Source: Breviolum minutum Mf 1.05b.01
Lineage: Eukaryota > Sar > Dinophyceae > Suessiales > Symbiodiniaceae
Length of the DNA stretch: 64,000 nt
Direction of reading: 5' to 3'
Assembly: GCA_000507305.1 (NCBI GenBank)
Contig: DF241469.1
Coordinates: forward strand, 2,392-66,391
Under the pieces are notes generated by a model that was not told the origin of the DNA, made no database searches, and saw nothing but the letters and a program-made list of their open reading frames with translations. The translations under genes and the position numbers were made by a program. Positions 12,122 through 24,463 of this stretch are shown here, one piece after another; within the stretch, counting starts at the first letter, position 1, and each line of letters opens with the position of its first letter.

Positions 12122-12883
12122 GACATTGACTCTAAATAAATTTCTAGAAGCAAAAGTCTTCGAAGATCCAAATATTTGTGGAAGCCTTTGCTATTTAAGA
12201 TATTTGCATTCCTTGACGTTTGGACACTTAAACCTTTGGTTGTCGCTTTTCTGCGAGTGCAAAACTAGCTTCATCGTTCCTTCATGTTTCATCTATGGAA
12301 AGCGCACCCGAAAGACTTGAGACTCCGACAACTCTGCGCACCTCAGGGATCCATTCGAAGCTGCGCGTCTCTACACGTCTCTTTTCATTCCTGAGATCCT
12401 TACAAGCCTTACATCTTATGACACAATGAGCGGGACTTCACAAATACAACTTCGGCTACACCCAACCCAAGGACTAAAAAAATTGAAACAAATTTTGTCG
12501 GCCTTGTGGATGCAACATCAACGAAGAACTTCAATTTGACCTTGCCGACCATACACACAGTGCAAAAATGTCCAAGGTTGGGCAGGGAAGTGACAAATTA
12601 TTTGGGGCAGACTTTTCCTGCTTGACATCCCTAGCACTGCAATTCTTGAAACATGTCATGCAGTCTTGCAATCGAAGGATTCATATGGTTTCGTGTGACA
12701 GTGTGCACAGTGACATGACTTTGGCGGACTCCGGCCTCATCGTGACTGCAGGCTTTTGCCATTGCATACATGAGGTTTGCCAAGTCCTACCAAAAGCTGG
12801 AGTCAAAAACCCTGCTATGTTCATGGCTTCCACGCCTGGGCTTCAAAGTCATTGATCTTCCTCGCATTCGCCAGAAATGGATG

Positions 12884-12910
12884 AAATGGATGAAATGGAT
12901 GAAATGGATG
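12884..12910. repeat. 9-bp tandem repeat
   Basis: The unit GAAATGGAT is repeated about three and a half times, with a final variant GATGATACT. Confidence 0.9.
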
Positions 12911-12911
12911 A

Positions 12912-14274
12912 TACTGAGAAAGGCTGCAAGGCTACAGGCAGAAAAAGTCAAGTGACATGACGTCATGACGTGACCTCACATCTCTCGACTTCTCGCGATT
13001 CCCACCTTGTGGCATCTGAAAGCAGCTCTCCAATCACATCGATATCTGTCTGGGCATCGCCTGATGTATTTGCACCAATGTGCCAAGCCAAATTGCAATT
13101 TGAACCGATTGAACCACAAGAAAACACCTGCCTGAAATTTACTGTCTTCATGTCATGTCATCTCAGTTTATTTTGCTTTTGCTAACTTTCTCGTTGTCAG
13201 TTCCTTTCATGTGCCTTCAACATATTTTCATTTTCTCTCATGTCCCACTATGGCTTTTGTTGTTGCCTTCGCCTTTGCTCTTTTTAAAATTACCTTCGCT
13301 TTTGCTCTTATGTCCCTTCAAGTTTACTTGTGTTGATTTGTTTCGCACGGTTATCATCTGTCATTTTAGCAGTTCTTCAGATTCATGTTACTTCTCACAT
13401 GTTTGTTCTCCCCTTTCCTTTCATCCTAAAATCTAATTCCAATGCAGTGTTGTTCATACTTGATCCTTTTTCCACTCCTTTCCTGTCAACCTTCTTTTCT
13501 TTTCTTTTGTCTTGGAATTCACTTCCTTTTTCTCATGCTCATGTGTGTGTATATAAAATGTGTATATTACATGCCGTCTAGATACACGGAATATATACAC
13601 GGCATGTATAATATCTATATATATATATATATATTTACAGTACAGCATAAAGACAGTGTATGTATTATATACGTAAATGATCATAAATGTGTGTGTGTTG
13701 TCTCCCTTTACTTTTTTGGCTCACAATCTTCCATGTTCTGTCAGTGCGCTTTCTTTTTCACAGGTCCTTTAATTGTTTTTCTTTGGTTTGTTCCCTTTCT
13801 TATCTTCTTTCATGTTCTGTCGCTGGGTCCTGCTCATTTCGTAGTTGTACATACATTCATGCCCTCTCATTGCGGCTTAACTCCCTTCGTATTTCATGTC
13901 CCTTTGTTTTTCATCACTCCTTTTGATGCTCTCTCTTTTCCATTTGCTCTCTTGTTTTGTTCCATACTCCTTTTGCCGCTCTTGTTTGTTTTACCACTTC
14001 ATACGTCCTTCAAATGCTGAAGATATGTCATAAGATTCCCTGTGCTGGGACAGTGTCAAGTATAACTAGTTTAAGAAATGGATGGCAAGGCGCTTCCAAT
14101 ACGGTACAGTACAAGTGCAAGGGGGTGGGGAGAGGACGGACGCCTTCACACGTGGAACACACCCAAAAGATACCCATGTCAGATCAGGACAAGCCATGCT
14201 TAAAAGAATCTAAGATGCAGGTGACATGATGAAAGATGCAGGTGAATAAATTCAAGCAGGAGGTTTTAACATGT
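12912..14274. other. T-rich, A-poor tract without a supported gene
   Basis: From about 13150 to 14010 the plus strand is strongly pyrimidine-rich (recurring TTTTG, CTTTT, TTTCATG words). All plus frames are then open for long runs encoding Phe/Leu/Ser/Cys-rich, membrane-like sequence. This strand asymmetry explains the 192-codon open frame at 13442-14020, so I do not call it a gene. A TA microsatellite lies at about 13614-13634. Confidence 0.55.
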
Positions 14275-15486
14275 TTAAAACATGCAAATACTGGGATGCG
14301 ATTGCACCGCTACAGCAGCAAGATTCCGCAAAAGAAACAATGAAGCAAAATAGTACCAACAAGAGCTAGCAGGCTTCAATAAGCTCAAGGGAGCAAAGAA
14401 GTGGTGAATGATTTCCCCCAACCGCCAGCCTCGGAACCTTCCGAACCCTTTCTGAACGGCTCCTTCCAAACCAAAAACCTGTTGTTTCAAATCTCAGTCA
14501 TAGTGCCAGCCGTGATCATGTAGTTTCAAAACACAAGGTGATCCCGAAGCATGGCGAAGATGGGGAGACCGTCTCTGCTATCTTCTCTCTTGGATCTTAG
14601 GCCCTTCAGCTCCTTCCTTAAACTGACTTGTGCACGCCTTGTGGGCCCTGGGCCCAGAGCCAGGAACTCGTGTTGGTTTATAATGTATGGATATGTATAC
14701 AAGTGTATATGAATACTGTGTGCATCTGCACACGCGAATATGTACAGAGAGAGAGAGAGAACCAAAGTCATTATGAAAAATCATTCGAAGAATGAAGATA
14801 TACATATTAAGTAGCGGCGTAGCGCAAATGCAGAAACTTGCACAAACATCTGGGAGACACATTGCACATGCGTTGAGACAAGCGTGAGAAACGAAAGCTG
14901 ATTAAAGATGGTTGTCTAAAGCTTACAAACAACGTCACTGACCTGGACATCTGGCACGAATGTGGGATACAAGCGACAAGGGTTCTAGTTGGACTCGGCC
15001 AAGCATCGATGGAAATGAAAGAAACCTACAGGCTTAAGAGGATTTTTATGCATAAATAAAAATCTCACAAAGACTGTCTACAAAGTGCACAGAGCGTTTT
15101 CTTGGCCTTCGTTCTTCAGCACCTCGAATCCAACACCTGCCAAAATAGACATGCAAAGTAGAGGCGAGGAATGCTTCAAGAGTGGAAAATGAGATACAAG
15201 GAAAGTTACCAAAGATGCATTTGGGAAAATTGGTTACCAAACAACTTGGATCAATTTATGAATTGAAAGATCATGCTTGCATTTTCTGCCTATTTTTCAA
15301 AAAGCCTACCTGCGAAGGCTGCTGCCAACTTTGCCAGCCCTGCTGCTGTGAGATCGCACAGCGGCAATCGCTTTGCCAAAGCGCAAAACAATGGCGCATG
15401 GCATTGGCCTCCAACGAGTTAACGAAGTTAACGAGCTGAGCACCATGAGCTCCGAAGCATACCATGTGCTCCGATGTGACCCTCAC
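14275..15486 (-). CDS. Possible exons, unknown protein
   Basis: Two minus-strand segments look coding. About 14490-14300 includes LEGAVQKGFGRFRGWRLGEI. About 15430-15313 includes QLVNFVNSLEANAMRHCFAL and ends at TCGCAG|GTAGGC, a good 5' splice site. Between them lies AT-rich sequence with a GA dinucleotide run at about 14748-14760. No family is recognised and no continuous model can be drawn. Confidence 0.28.
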
Positions 15487-15489
15487 GAA

Positions 15490-16507
15490 TGTATCGTCGT
15501 GATGGTGTATTGATATGAGATGAATGTTGATTCAAGTGATTCAAGAGGAGAATGTGGTTTGGCAAACGAGGGCCTGATGTCACAGAAGGGTGGAGGACGG
15601 GGAGGTATGCAAGGACAAATGACAACAGCTTAAAAAAGTAATCTGGAATCTGAATATGATATGTGGCTAGATTCTGCCTGATAATTCATGAAAGCTTTTC
15701 CGAACCTGCCAGTTGGTAAGAGAAGGCAATCGTAGCCACATCAGCACCATGAAGGTCCTACAGGAGGCTTTTGAACAGGCTCAATGCCTAGAAAATGATG
15801 TGCAGAATATGTTTATGTGCAGCTGACTTACTGTTCGTATCATATCGCACATCATATATCACATCATGTCATGTGGTTCAGATATATATCATCTATATTG
15901 GGAGAACCTCAACTCGAACATGGCAGGATTTCCAGCTACTAGGTGTTGCTGCATCCTCGCCGGCGCGACGGCGTTGCCGGGCTCTTGGAGGGATCAGTTA
16001 AAGACCCAAGCTCAAATCAAGAAATATACTTCTTCTTGGCAACTTGGGTATAGAGGGTTAGAGATGGTCAAACTTCCTACGTAGCCCTTGCGTTTGTGCA
16101 AATCCGACAGATAAGCAGATCAGCAGATCACATTGACAAGCTTTCAGAAGCACCGACTCATGAAGATGCATCGAACTACAACCTATATGGACGTCAGCCC
16201 TCGCGACTCGAGCACACGCAAAGAGCCAGGCCCTCACAAGCGCTCAGGGCGTCTCTTGAAATTGAAGCCGCTCGCGGCGAAGAGACCTGAGCAGCAGCAT
16301 GATGGGGCTAGGGAAAAAAAATTAGGCTTCGTACAAAGTCCGATCCCAGCCCTTTGTTTGACAGAGCCCACGACAACTACAGCCGCTCGACAAGAGTGAG
16401 CACAAGAAGCTTTGTTTGTCTGCCACCGATGCTCACACGCATGAGTCCTGTACCTTGAGGCGCCGAGGCATAGCCCCAAGAACAAGTACGTCTACCCCGA
16501 ACGAGGC
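15490..16507. other. No supported gene
   Basis: A plus-strand basic open frame at 16133-16399 overlaps the GC-rich border of the NTPase gene and has no motif. The rest is empty to my reading. Confidence 0.4.
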
Positions 16508-17747
16508 TCACTCTGTCTCTGCTGGCACCGGGTTGCCGAGGAGGTGCCGGATGTGCTCGGCTAGGGACTTGGCCACTGGTTCATCTGCTCCGACGCTCAC
16601 CAACCTCTTCTTCCATTCTGGCTCCATGGCATCCAGAATCTGCATCTTGCTGAGGGTCTTCCAGCACCGCTGGGCGATCTCCATGTTCTCCTTCACCTTA
16701 GTATCGGTCAAGGCCGGCTGGCCGTCCTGGGAGCCTCTGCTCCAGGGCCTGCCCCAGCCTGTGCTTCATGAGAGCCGGGGACCTGTCAGGCGGAGGGGCA
16801 AGGTCACTCCAGGAGGCGTCGTACTTGAAGGGGTAAGGGATGTGGAAGTCGTCCTCCCAGCGTGCGATCTGCTTCTGGATGAAGGTCTCCTCCTGGCCTT
16901 TGTCGACCTCGCCACGCTCGATCTCGGCCAGCACGAGCTTGTACAGGCCAATGTTCCGGCCGCATTTGCCGAAGAGCTCTTGATCCAGGTCCGCACCCTC
17001 GCCGGAGGGAGGCTCCAGGACCAGCTTGGTGAAGCGCGGGCCTTGGTTCAGATTGAGGAGCCCGCCCGCGTGCGAGTTCACTACGAAAACCACCCTTGCT
17101 TTGCCTTCGCGCACTTGGCTGTTGGTTAATGAATTCGCCCAGGACAGGGCTTCTTGGGGAAAGCGCTTCAGGAGTTCTTCGTACTGGTCAACAATGACGT
17201 AGCAGGGCTTCGGGGCGATCGGCAGGCCCAAACCGCGCAGGAACACCCGCAGCCTCTGCTTCTCCCTGTAAGTGTTAATGACGGCCTGCTGGGTCTCCGA
17301 GCCGCCCATGTTCAGGTTGCCAAAGAGCTGCACGGTGTGCCACTCCTTGAAAGTGCTCACGGCCTTGCCATGCCCGCCGTTGAAGTACAGCCCATAGTAG
17401 GCCAGCGGGCCTCGCCGATGGTACCACGGCAGGGCCGTGCAGAGAAGGGTGGTCTTGCCCTCCATGTTGCGCCCCTGCAAGATGAGCGAGCGCATCAGGT
17501 GCAAGGCACAGTATGGACTCGTGCTCATCTTCACCCGAACCCCGACCAAAGGCCCTGCTTCTTCGACTAGGCGGTCATAGAGTCGAACTACGGGCCTCAC
17601 GGAATTGTACTGTCTAGCGGCTGTGACGGCGAGGCCGCCCCCGCCAAACACTGCCAACATAGTTTTCACCAAGTCGCTGACATTGTTGCTGAGCCCAAGA
17701 AGTTCTTGGGCACTCTGCAACAGGCTCTTGTCATCGGACTGGCCCAT
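16508..17747 (-). CDS. Intronless P-loop NTPase (AAA+/STAND-like), one frameshift
   Basis: A single GC-rich minus-strand frame runs from about 17804 to 16698. The ATG at 17747 (MGQSDDKSLL) is my preferred start and gives about 349 residues. There is a hydrophobic Gly/Ala segment near the N-terminus (MLAVFGGGGLAVTAA). A Walker A-like motif follows (LILQGRNMEGKTTLL, GKT preceded by G-xx-x-E), then a Walker B-like strand with acidic residues (CYVIVDQYEELL) and a sensor-1-like strand with Asn (ARVVFVVNS). This order suits an AAA+ or STAND ATPase fold. The frame stops at 16698, but the next frame continues at once, from about 16740 to 16508, with helical sequence (ENMEIAQRCWKTLSKM) and its own stop. 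This implies a one-base frameshift. GC content is well above the surroundings and there is no intron over 1.2 kb, so a retroposed or transferred origin is possible. The substrate is unknown. Confidence 0.72.
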
Positions 17748-17804
17748 GGTGTCAAGATGGCATCTGGTGTATGCGTTCCATGTGCCTGTGTCGAACCCTT
17801 GCAA

Positions 17805-19700
17805 TGTCCAACTTGTTTACGACCTGTTCTCTGAGCATGGCTAGGCAGTCCGGGCTGACACGGCTGCGCTACAAAAGAAAAATGCAGCGCAATTGAATAG
17901 GCAAGGAGGCGCAACACTGAGGCTTCAACCACTTGCGCCAAAGCTTGCTCAAACCCACCGCAGCCTTGGGCATGTGGTACTGCTGCTGCTCGCGTAAGTG
18001 TCACTGGATTTGTCGTAAATGCTGCCAGTGTGAATCTTCTTTGGGACGCTCAAACCAGTACTGCCTAGACGTGTTGTTGCTAAGGGCCGCCTAACGCTGC
18101 AGCAAACGAAAATCCAAAAAAAACAAAAATCTTTCTTAGCATTTCTTAGAAACATCTCTGAGACCAACATGTCACGTGGGCCGAAGATGGCCCGTCACTT
18201 TCTTGGCCTTGAAGAGGGGCTATGATCTGCGTCACGTTCTCGTGAATTCCTTCGAGAAGCAGAAACTCGCTCATCTTTCAGCTGTTCAACTGGTAAAGTT
18301 TTAATGATCCTATGATCAGGCTATATATGCTATATTGGAATCGGGAGTTTAAGAATCCGTTAACCTATTGCTCTCCAGGGATTGGGGCAAACGAAAGCTG
18401 AAAGGCAGGGCATGGAGGCACGGAAGTGGGGTCGCGCCCGCCGTCATTTATCACAGGGATCTGTGTCACTCCAAGGCAAGGGATCTGTGAAAATATCAAC
18501 CAAAGAAGAAGCAGAAAGGTTAACTCCACAGTTATAAGCCGAAAACCACCTTACGACAGAGAAAACGGTGACCTCCAAATAAGAGGACACGAAAGAAGAA
18601 CAAGAACGATTTAGAAAACACAGACTTCGCCGTAGGAAAAACCTTAGAAGAATGCTTTTTCAGGAGGACCAGGGAAAAAAAGAGCAGGAAGAAGAACAAA
18701 CAGAGTTTTGAGGGGAAAAGAAAACCAAAGCCAATGATGCGTATAAACACCAGTAAAATCAATGGCCCAATGCTGTTTTGCTAACAAAATCGCCCTTCGC
18801 GTCCGACACAACTCCACTGTTGAGCAAAGGAATTTGGAATATTTTGGAACATCTTGGATTTTCAAGAACTGCCCAGACATTAGTGGCCGCAGGCTTGCTG
18901 AAGGTCACCCCCTGACGCCTGACCGAAAGGCTGAGCGCCACTGATTGTGCCAACAACCTCATGTTCAACGACTGTACTCCGAAGTAAAAAAAATCAAGCG
19001 GATGACCTTTCAAGAAATGCAACTACTGCGGCGAAGAACCGCAGCAAAGAGCGCCATGAAGAGGGGCATTGAATCATTGAACCGGTTCAATTTGTGAAAC
19101 TGCCTGATACAAACTGAGATCACTTGAAGGCGAAGAAAAAACATTTCTAGAAAAACCGATGAGATTCAGGACTCAGCATGACGACTTCAGATCTATGGAA
19201 ATGAATGGTCAACCCATGACAACTTTGTCTGATTTTCTAGTTTCCAGCCACCAACTGCCTCAAACAAAAATTCAAAAAGTCTCCAGGCTGCCACACAACC
19301 ATCACTAGCAAGTCCTCCAACGTCTGGTTCTCTCCCATGTCCTCAGCAGGCCAGCCAAAAGGATGTCCAAACCACCCAACGATGTGATATACTACATCAA
19401 TGTGTCAAAGAAGAAGCCTGCCCTAAATGAGATACATCCAAAATAAATCCAAGTATATAAATAGAACCAGCACAAAAATGTCTATTGAATATTGAAGATC
19501 AATATATGCTGGCAGAACGGTACCAAAGTGTCCTTCTTTCGCTATCAGTACTACAGTACCAGTTTGGAACGCAGATTTCGGACCAAATGTGTCTTCGAAA
19601 TGTGTCTCTGCGGAATAATTCGGCTTCGGAGGGAAATTCGTCTTCCTTATGTTTGATGTGAATAATGCGCTGCGATTTCCAACATCTTGTTATGTTCTGC
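17805..19700. other. No supported gene
   Basis: The first 100 bases keep the raised GC of the NTPase locus; the rest is ordinary. Overlapping open frames at 18426-19022 on both strands have no motif. The stretch may hold the promoter side of the NTPase gene, but no signal is recognisable. Confidence 0.4.
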
Positions 19701-19703
19701 AGC

Positions 19704-20275
19704 TCAAGGTGCCACATGTTGACCACCCGAAGGTGAGTACACGTTCAGCTTGACGATTTCGCCAGTGCCTCGGCTACCTTGGCTGTAGCCTTGGCTGCCT
19801 TGGCCCTGGCCACTGGTGTTGTCATCTTGGCTCTGGGATCCTCCCATGGCCAGTCGTATCAGGTCATAAATTGAGCCCAGCTGCGAAGTCAACAAGTTTT
19901 ATTGTGGAACGTCGAAGATCTCCAAACAACCACCATCGATACTTGCAGCATGTTGTGGTGTGTGCATGCGTATGCGGTATGCCAGGCCAATGCTAAAAGG
20001 AATCCAACTCCTTTGGCAGGGTCCCAACATTTCCAAACACCTCAAGACGTGCACCTCAAAACCAAATCGCCTTCAAGTCTAGAAAAACCGCGAAAACATG
20101 CAAAAAAAAACCAGACCCTCCACAGGATGTGTTGCGTGTCAGCGCGAATCTCGCTGCTGTTTAAGCTGATGTCTTGGTCCGCTTCCCCCAGACCTACCCG
20201 GTGAATTGCTTGCACCCCTGGTGTCACAAATTGATCACACCTTGCTATCTTAAAACTGAAAAGCAAAGGATACAA
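19704..20275 (-). CDS. C-terminal exons with a Gly/Ser/Gln-rich tail
   Basis: The exon at 19880-19704 starts after TTCGCAG| and reads LGSIYDLIRLAMGGSQSQDD. It continues through a Gly/Ser/Gln/Tyr low-complexity run (GQGSQGYSQGSRG), then GEIVKLNVYSPSGG and a TGA stop, so it is the end of a protein. An upstream exon at about 20250-20190 contains CDQFVTPGVQAIHR and ends at a GTAGGT donor. An alternative reading continues through SLNSSEIRADTQHIL. The Gly/Ser/Gln tail resembles prion-like or RNA-granule tails in composition only. It may share a gene with the membrane segments just upstream. No family is recognised. Confidence 0.45.
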
Positions 20276-20349
20276 GGCTCAAACAGTTCATGGCATAACT
20301 TCACAAAAGGTATGCTGACATTGTGACACCACTAAAGAAGGGCACATGT

Positions 20350-20640
20350 TCACATGACAAGCGACACAATCCAAAGCACCAGAGCCAAAAGCACGTGAAT
20401 GCCCACTGGAGCCTTTGTTTCGGGCACCATTACTGTCGATACTGATGCAGTGTATATTTCACAAAAAATTACGAATGCCACGATAATCAGTATTGCCCTG
20501 GATGTCTTTCTGTGTTGCCCGGGAAAAGGCGCCTCCGGCGAGAAACGAACGGCCACACAGGCCGTGGCATGCGGGACATGCCGCATGCCAATCCAGAATG
20601 TGCTTATCTTCGCTTTGGCAATGAATTGGGTTCAGCACTT
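20350..20640 (-). CDS. Putative exon encoding two membrane segments
   Basis: A minus-strand frame, with an ATG at 20586, encodes a basic and Pro-rich lead, then AILIIVAFVIFCEIYTA, a short polar loop (VMVPETKAPVG), and VLLALVLWIVSLVM before a stop. Two closely spaced hydrophobic helices suggest a small membrane protein or part of one. Two other frames, one on each strand, are also open here, and the minus alternative contains CPACHGLCG. The choice is therefore not secure. It could be the 5' part of the gene whose tail lies at 19.7 kb. Confidence 0.33.
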
Positions 20641-21028
20641 TGATACTTTGAAAGGAAACCCTGGAGCTGCTGGCAATGTGTTCATCAAAACCTTGAATAT
20701 TGACATCGCCCGCTTCATATCCGTAAGCATCTAGGGCATTGAATGCCAGGCAGCTGTATATTCAGGAGCCTTCCAATATTCATGAAACAGTCTGGCTACA
20801 CTGTGCATCTCACATATTATAGACAATAGATTAGCATATGTGCGGAAATTGCATATAATGTAGAAAGAGTATCTACTGTCTATACTAAATCTATATAGCC
20901 CTACACCTCTCTCAAGCATTATGTATCCCAAGCCACCTGCAATAAATTTCACAAAGACGTTTGAGGCTTAGTAATTACTTTCTACGACTAGTTTCCACAA
21001 AACAAATCGAAGAGTAGCACAGCCTGGA

Positions 21029-21932
21029 TCAAACGTTTCGCAATCGCTTGGAGGGCCTTTCCTCGTTTTGAAAAGCATTCAGAATTTCAGCGCCAAGATT
21101 GCGCTGGCCATGTCGGACCAGCTGTCGCCCAACGTCTTCCAATCCAAAGCGACGGATGATCTGCCCGTCTAAATCGGGTGAAATCCCAGAGTCCCCCAAA
21201 AAAAAGCCATGCCAGAACCTTTCGAAGCCATCTTCCCAGGGGGTAGGGGTAGACGGGGGGAAGGCTTTCTCAAACAGATTTCGTAAGGTTTCACAATCCT
21301 CCGATGTGAATGCAGTGCTCCTAGAGAACGTGTCGAGAGAGCTGCGGTAGAGTGCTAGCCTGGAAGCATCGTCAGAGATATCTGAAAACGACTGAAGGAT
21401 TCCCTCTGCAACCTTCACATTCTCTGTGGTGCCAAAGGCCATCACTCGACGCAATCCGTCCACTGCCTTTTCATCTTTCATGGCTTTCATCAATGAAGGA
21501 CTGGCAAACGCCATGTCATGTCGCAGTTTCTCCAGAAGAAACGAAGGCCCCGATGCATCTGCTAGCGCTGCTTCATCCATAGTGTTCAGACTATCAAAAC
21601 TCTTTTTGGCATTGACAGCCCTCGCAGCCTGTTCATCTGCCGAAGAGAGCTGATCTAACAGTCCCCAAATCTCTGTGTAGAACTCTGCATTGCGGCCAGC
21701 AAAACATGGTGTGGACCATGAACTGCCAAAGAATTCGCCGAAGTCCAGCTCGAAACTGTCAAACTTTGTCAGTGCATCCAAGCTGACTGAGCACGCATTG
21801 AGTCGCGATGCTGGCAGAATCTTCGAATCATCTTCCGAGAGCAAAGCGCGAAGAGACGTGACTGCTTTGAAACATTGATCAGCCCCGTCCGACTTCACTG
21901 AGTCAATGGAAGTCATGAGCTCCAAGAGTTTC
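21029..21932 (-). CDS. Large terminal exon, acidic helical protein of unknown family
   Basis: A frame of about 300 codons is open on the minus strand. I place its start after CTCAG| at 21932, preceded by a T-rich tract, because the sequence further upstream is hydrophobic and intron-like (a stretch of Phe/Ile/Ser). The protein is acidic and Leu/Ala/Ser-rich with repeated amphipathic helices (SLRALLSEDDSKIL, EKLRHDMAFASPSL, LVRHGQRNLGAEILN). It ends with a basic, nuclear-signal-like RPSKRLRNV before the stop. It may be an alpha-solenoid but no repeat period is clear. It could be the last exon of the long gene that lies upstream on the same strand. Confidence 0.68.
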
Positions 21933-22057
21933 CTGAGGCACGGTGCACGCCCAGAACGTCCCAGAACAAAAAAGTAAAAAAATGAAATGGAAAAGATTGG
22001 ACAAAGCACGAGCCGAGCGAAGTGGCACAACGTCATCTGCTCTCTACTGATGGTCAA

Positions 22058-22870
22058 AGAAAACAGTGGATATCAGTGCTATCCGTGAGTTCTGAGTTCA
22101 TGTATCGCATTGATCGCACAACTTGATTGTCGAGCGAGGTCTGGCAATGAAGTCTTCGTTGAAGAATCAAGAACTAAGAGTGAAGCAATGGTTCAGGACT
22201 ATTCAAGAATGTTCCAAACATCCGATTGCAAATGGTGCAACATGGTGCAACATGGTGCAACATGGTCTATTGCAAACCTGCTCCAACATCTGCAGCACAC
22301 GGCACTCTAGGACCCTGCAATAAACACTCCTTGTGCCTCCCTCGGCCGAGCGTCTTTGCTTCGAAATCAGCCTGGATTGACCGATGCGACGTGATGCGAA
22401 GCGAAGCAACGCTATCTATGATGTCTCCATACCGGGCCTCACTGCACCATTGTTCTTTAATTCATCTTTAAGATATAAGTATAGTTGTTGTTGGTTACTG
22501 GTTACTGGTATCTTGATGTGCTTTGATGCTTTGATAATATCTCGTGTCTATTCATCAAAGCATGCCCTACAAACTTGCAGGATGTGCTGCGGCATTGCAG
22601 ACTCTTCTTACACCCGACCAACCATCGCCATAGGCATATAGCATAGGCTCAAAGGCAGGTCAAGGCATGGATACATTGTACACCACATTTTTCGGCAATG
22701 TTTGTAGATCCATAAATCAAATAATTGTTCTTTTTACTGCCAAAAAAAGATGTGATTACTCTCAAAAACATTAGTTGCAGGTGTAATTACTACATGCAAA
22801 TGAGCTGGGCACGTGTTCTTTGTTTAGCTCACGCACAGCGCTGGTGCAACTGCACCATAAAATAGACTAA
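22058..22870. other. Spacer or intron with a 10-bp tandem repeat
   Basis: Three copies of GGTGCAACAT lie at about 22235-22264. Nothing else is recognised. Confidence 0.5.
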
Positions 22871-22887
22871 CACTAACACCATAGTTC

Positions 22888-23378
22888 ATGCATAGCTACA
22901 CTGCATGTAAATGCCTTGATGTCCCCTACAACTGACACGTCTCGCAAATGCCCGGCCTTTTGCAACTCTTCCAAGGAGCTTTTGACCATGGCCCGGTCCC
23001 GCTTCTCACCATTGATGAGGACCTTCGACACTTTGCAACTGCGAACGAAATTCCAGATTCTGTGGTGAGCCAATTGCCAACCGCCAAAGAATCAGTTGAT
23101 TTTGAAAAAAAAGAAACTTTATATACATCTGCCATTTGCAAAGGGTTGTAAAATGGCTCACCAGCTAGGCTGGCCACGCCTTCTTCATTGCCAATGATGC
23201 ACCTGCATTGCTCAAAGCTTTCAAGGTGCCCAAATGTCCCGTTGCCGCTTTCTTCGAAAGGGCGGCCAAAGCCGCACGCTCCAAGGTATTCATCTGCTGG
23301 CCTGTCTTCAGTGGAGAAACTCTGAATGAAGACTCTTCCATCACCTTTTTCGGGTGCCAAATTTGGGTCTTTTCTCAA
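22888..23378 (-). CDS. Two exons of an unrecognised protein
   Basis: The exon at about 23378-23205 encodes a Gly/Glu/Asp-rich globular stretch (GDGRVFIQSFSTEDRPADEY, then FGRPFEESGNGTFGHLESF) and ends at CAATGCAG|GTGCATC, a good donor. The second exon, about 23055-22900, reads SKVLINGEKRDRAMVKSSLE and ELQKAGHLRDVSVVGDIKAF. Both have clear single-frame coding character. They lie downstream of the HsdR-like helicase on the same strand and could be its 3' exons or a separate gene. No domain is identified. Confidence 0.52.
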
Positions 23379-24463
23379 ATATGCAGCATAGGATAGTGCA
23401 TATCACTAATGAACCATACGACAACTTTCCATTCATAGATACAGCTTTTTCATGCCTAAACGCTACTCAAACACACCAACTTGGTCCCCTCTGTCCATGA
23501 AGAATCAATACATGGCTGCAAGGGAAGAAAAAACGTAAAAAAAAAATGCACATGTATAATCATGTATATGATTGTATATGTATCAACTGCAAAGAACCGC
23601 AAAGAACTGCAAAGCAATTCGGCCTGGCAGCATGACCTTCAACAGCATGATGTTGCTATGGCTCTCTGATGGTGTCACCTCGGACCCTCTTTGTTGGTTG
23701 AGGCCGATGGAGCCTGGAGCCGACTGGCATCTGGCGGGAGTTGCAACCGGTCGAAGCTCCAAGCGATCCAGTCGAATCCTCGCAGGTTGTCCCAAAATGA
23801 CATGCGAAGACATGCGAGTAGACATCAGTAGATATGATATAACTAGGCCAATCTGAAACCAGTCATCGATGCACTGGCAGCACTGCAAAGGCTTCTGCAT
23901 CAATGCAGGCACAAACATCCCAGCACTTCAAAAATAGGGGAAATTTTGATTGAAATAAATTTCACCGGCCTCGTCGTGTGTCATCTGTTTTTGGAGGTTC
24001 AAATTGGTATGTTGTCCCCATACATGATGGTGTGAGCTCGCTGTTCGTGAACTGGTTTCGCTGTTTCACTTCTTTTTTACAATGCCTCCGACAAAATCTA
24101 CAGAATCATAGGACGTGTTCCCAAGCCATGGAAAAGGGTGGAAAAGGAAAATCACGAGCCTGCCCAACAAATGCTTCTCGATGACCTTGCGGCTGGATGA
24201 CTGGACTTGAGCGCGATGGTCGTTTCTGGTCACCTCTTTCCTCACCACCCCAGTTGGGTGGCAAACAACGTCACCGAAGTACATAGACATAGCCTTGGAA
24301 GCAGCACACCACGGCTTCAAGTCCAAGATCTTCCATATGTTTCCAACATCACACGTCTAATCTCACACAACCAAAATCAGCTCGAAATCTGCGAAACCTC
24401 TGAGGGGGATTCTGCATGAGATGTTTGGGTGCTTCGCTGAGCGAAACTTGAGGCACCAGCAAC

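Noticed and set aside
12568-12855. 95-residue plus-strand frame beginning MSKVGQGSDK
   Set aside because: No motif, no splice context, and opposite to all identified genes; it could be real but is not supported.
13442-14020. 192-residue membrane-like protein on the plus strand
   Set aside because: The T-rich composition opens several plus frames at once and yields hydrophobic residues by default; there is no family signature.
16416-17129. 237-residue open frame on the plus strand
   Set aside because: It is the GC-rich shadow of the NTPase gene, which has Walker-type motifs on the minus strand.
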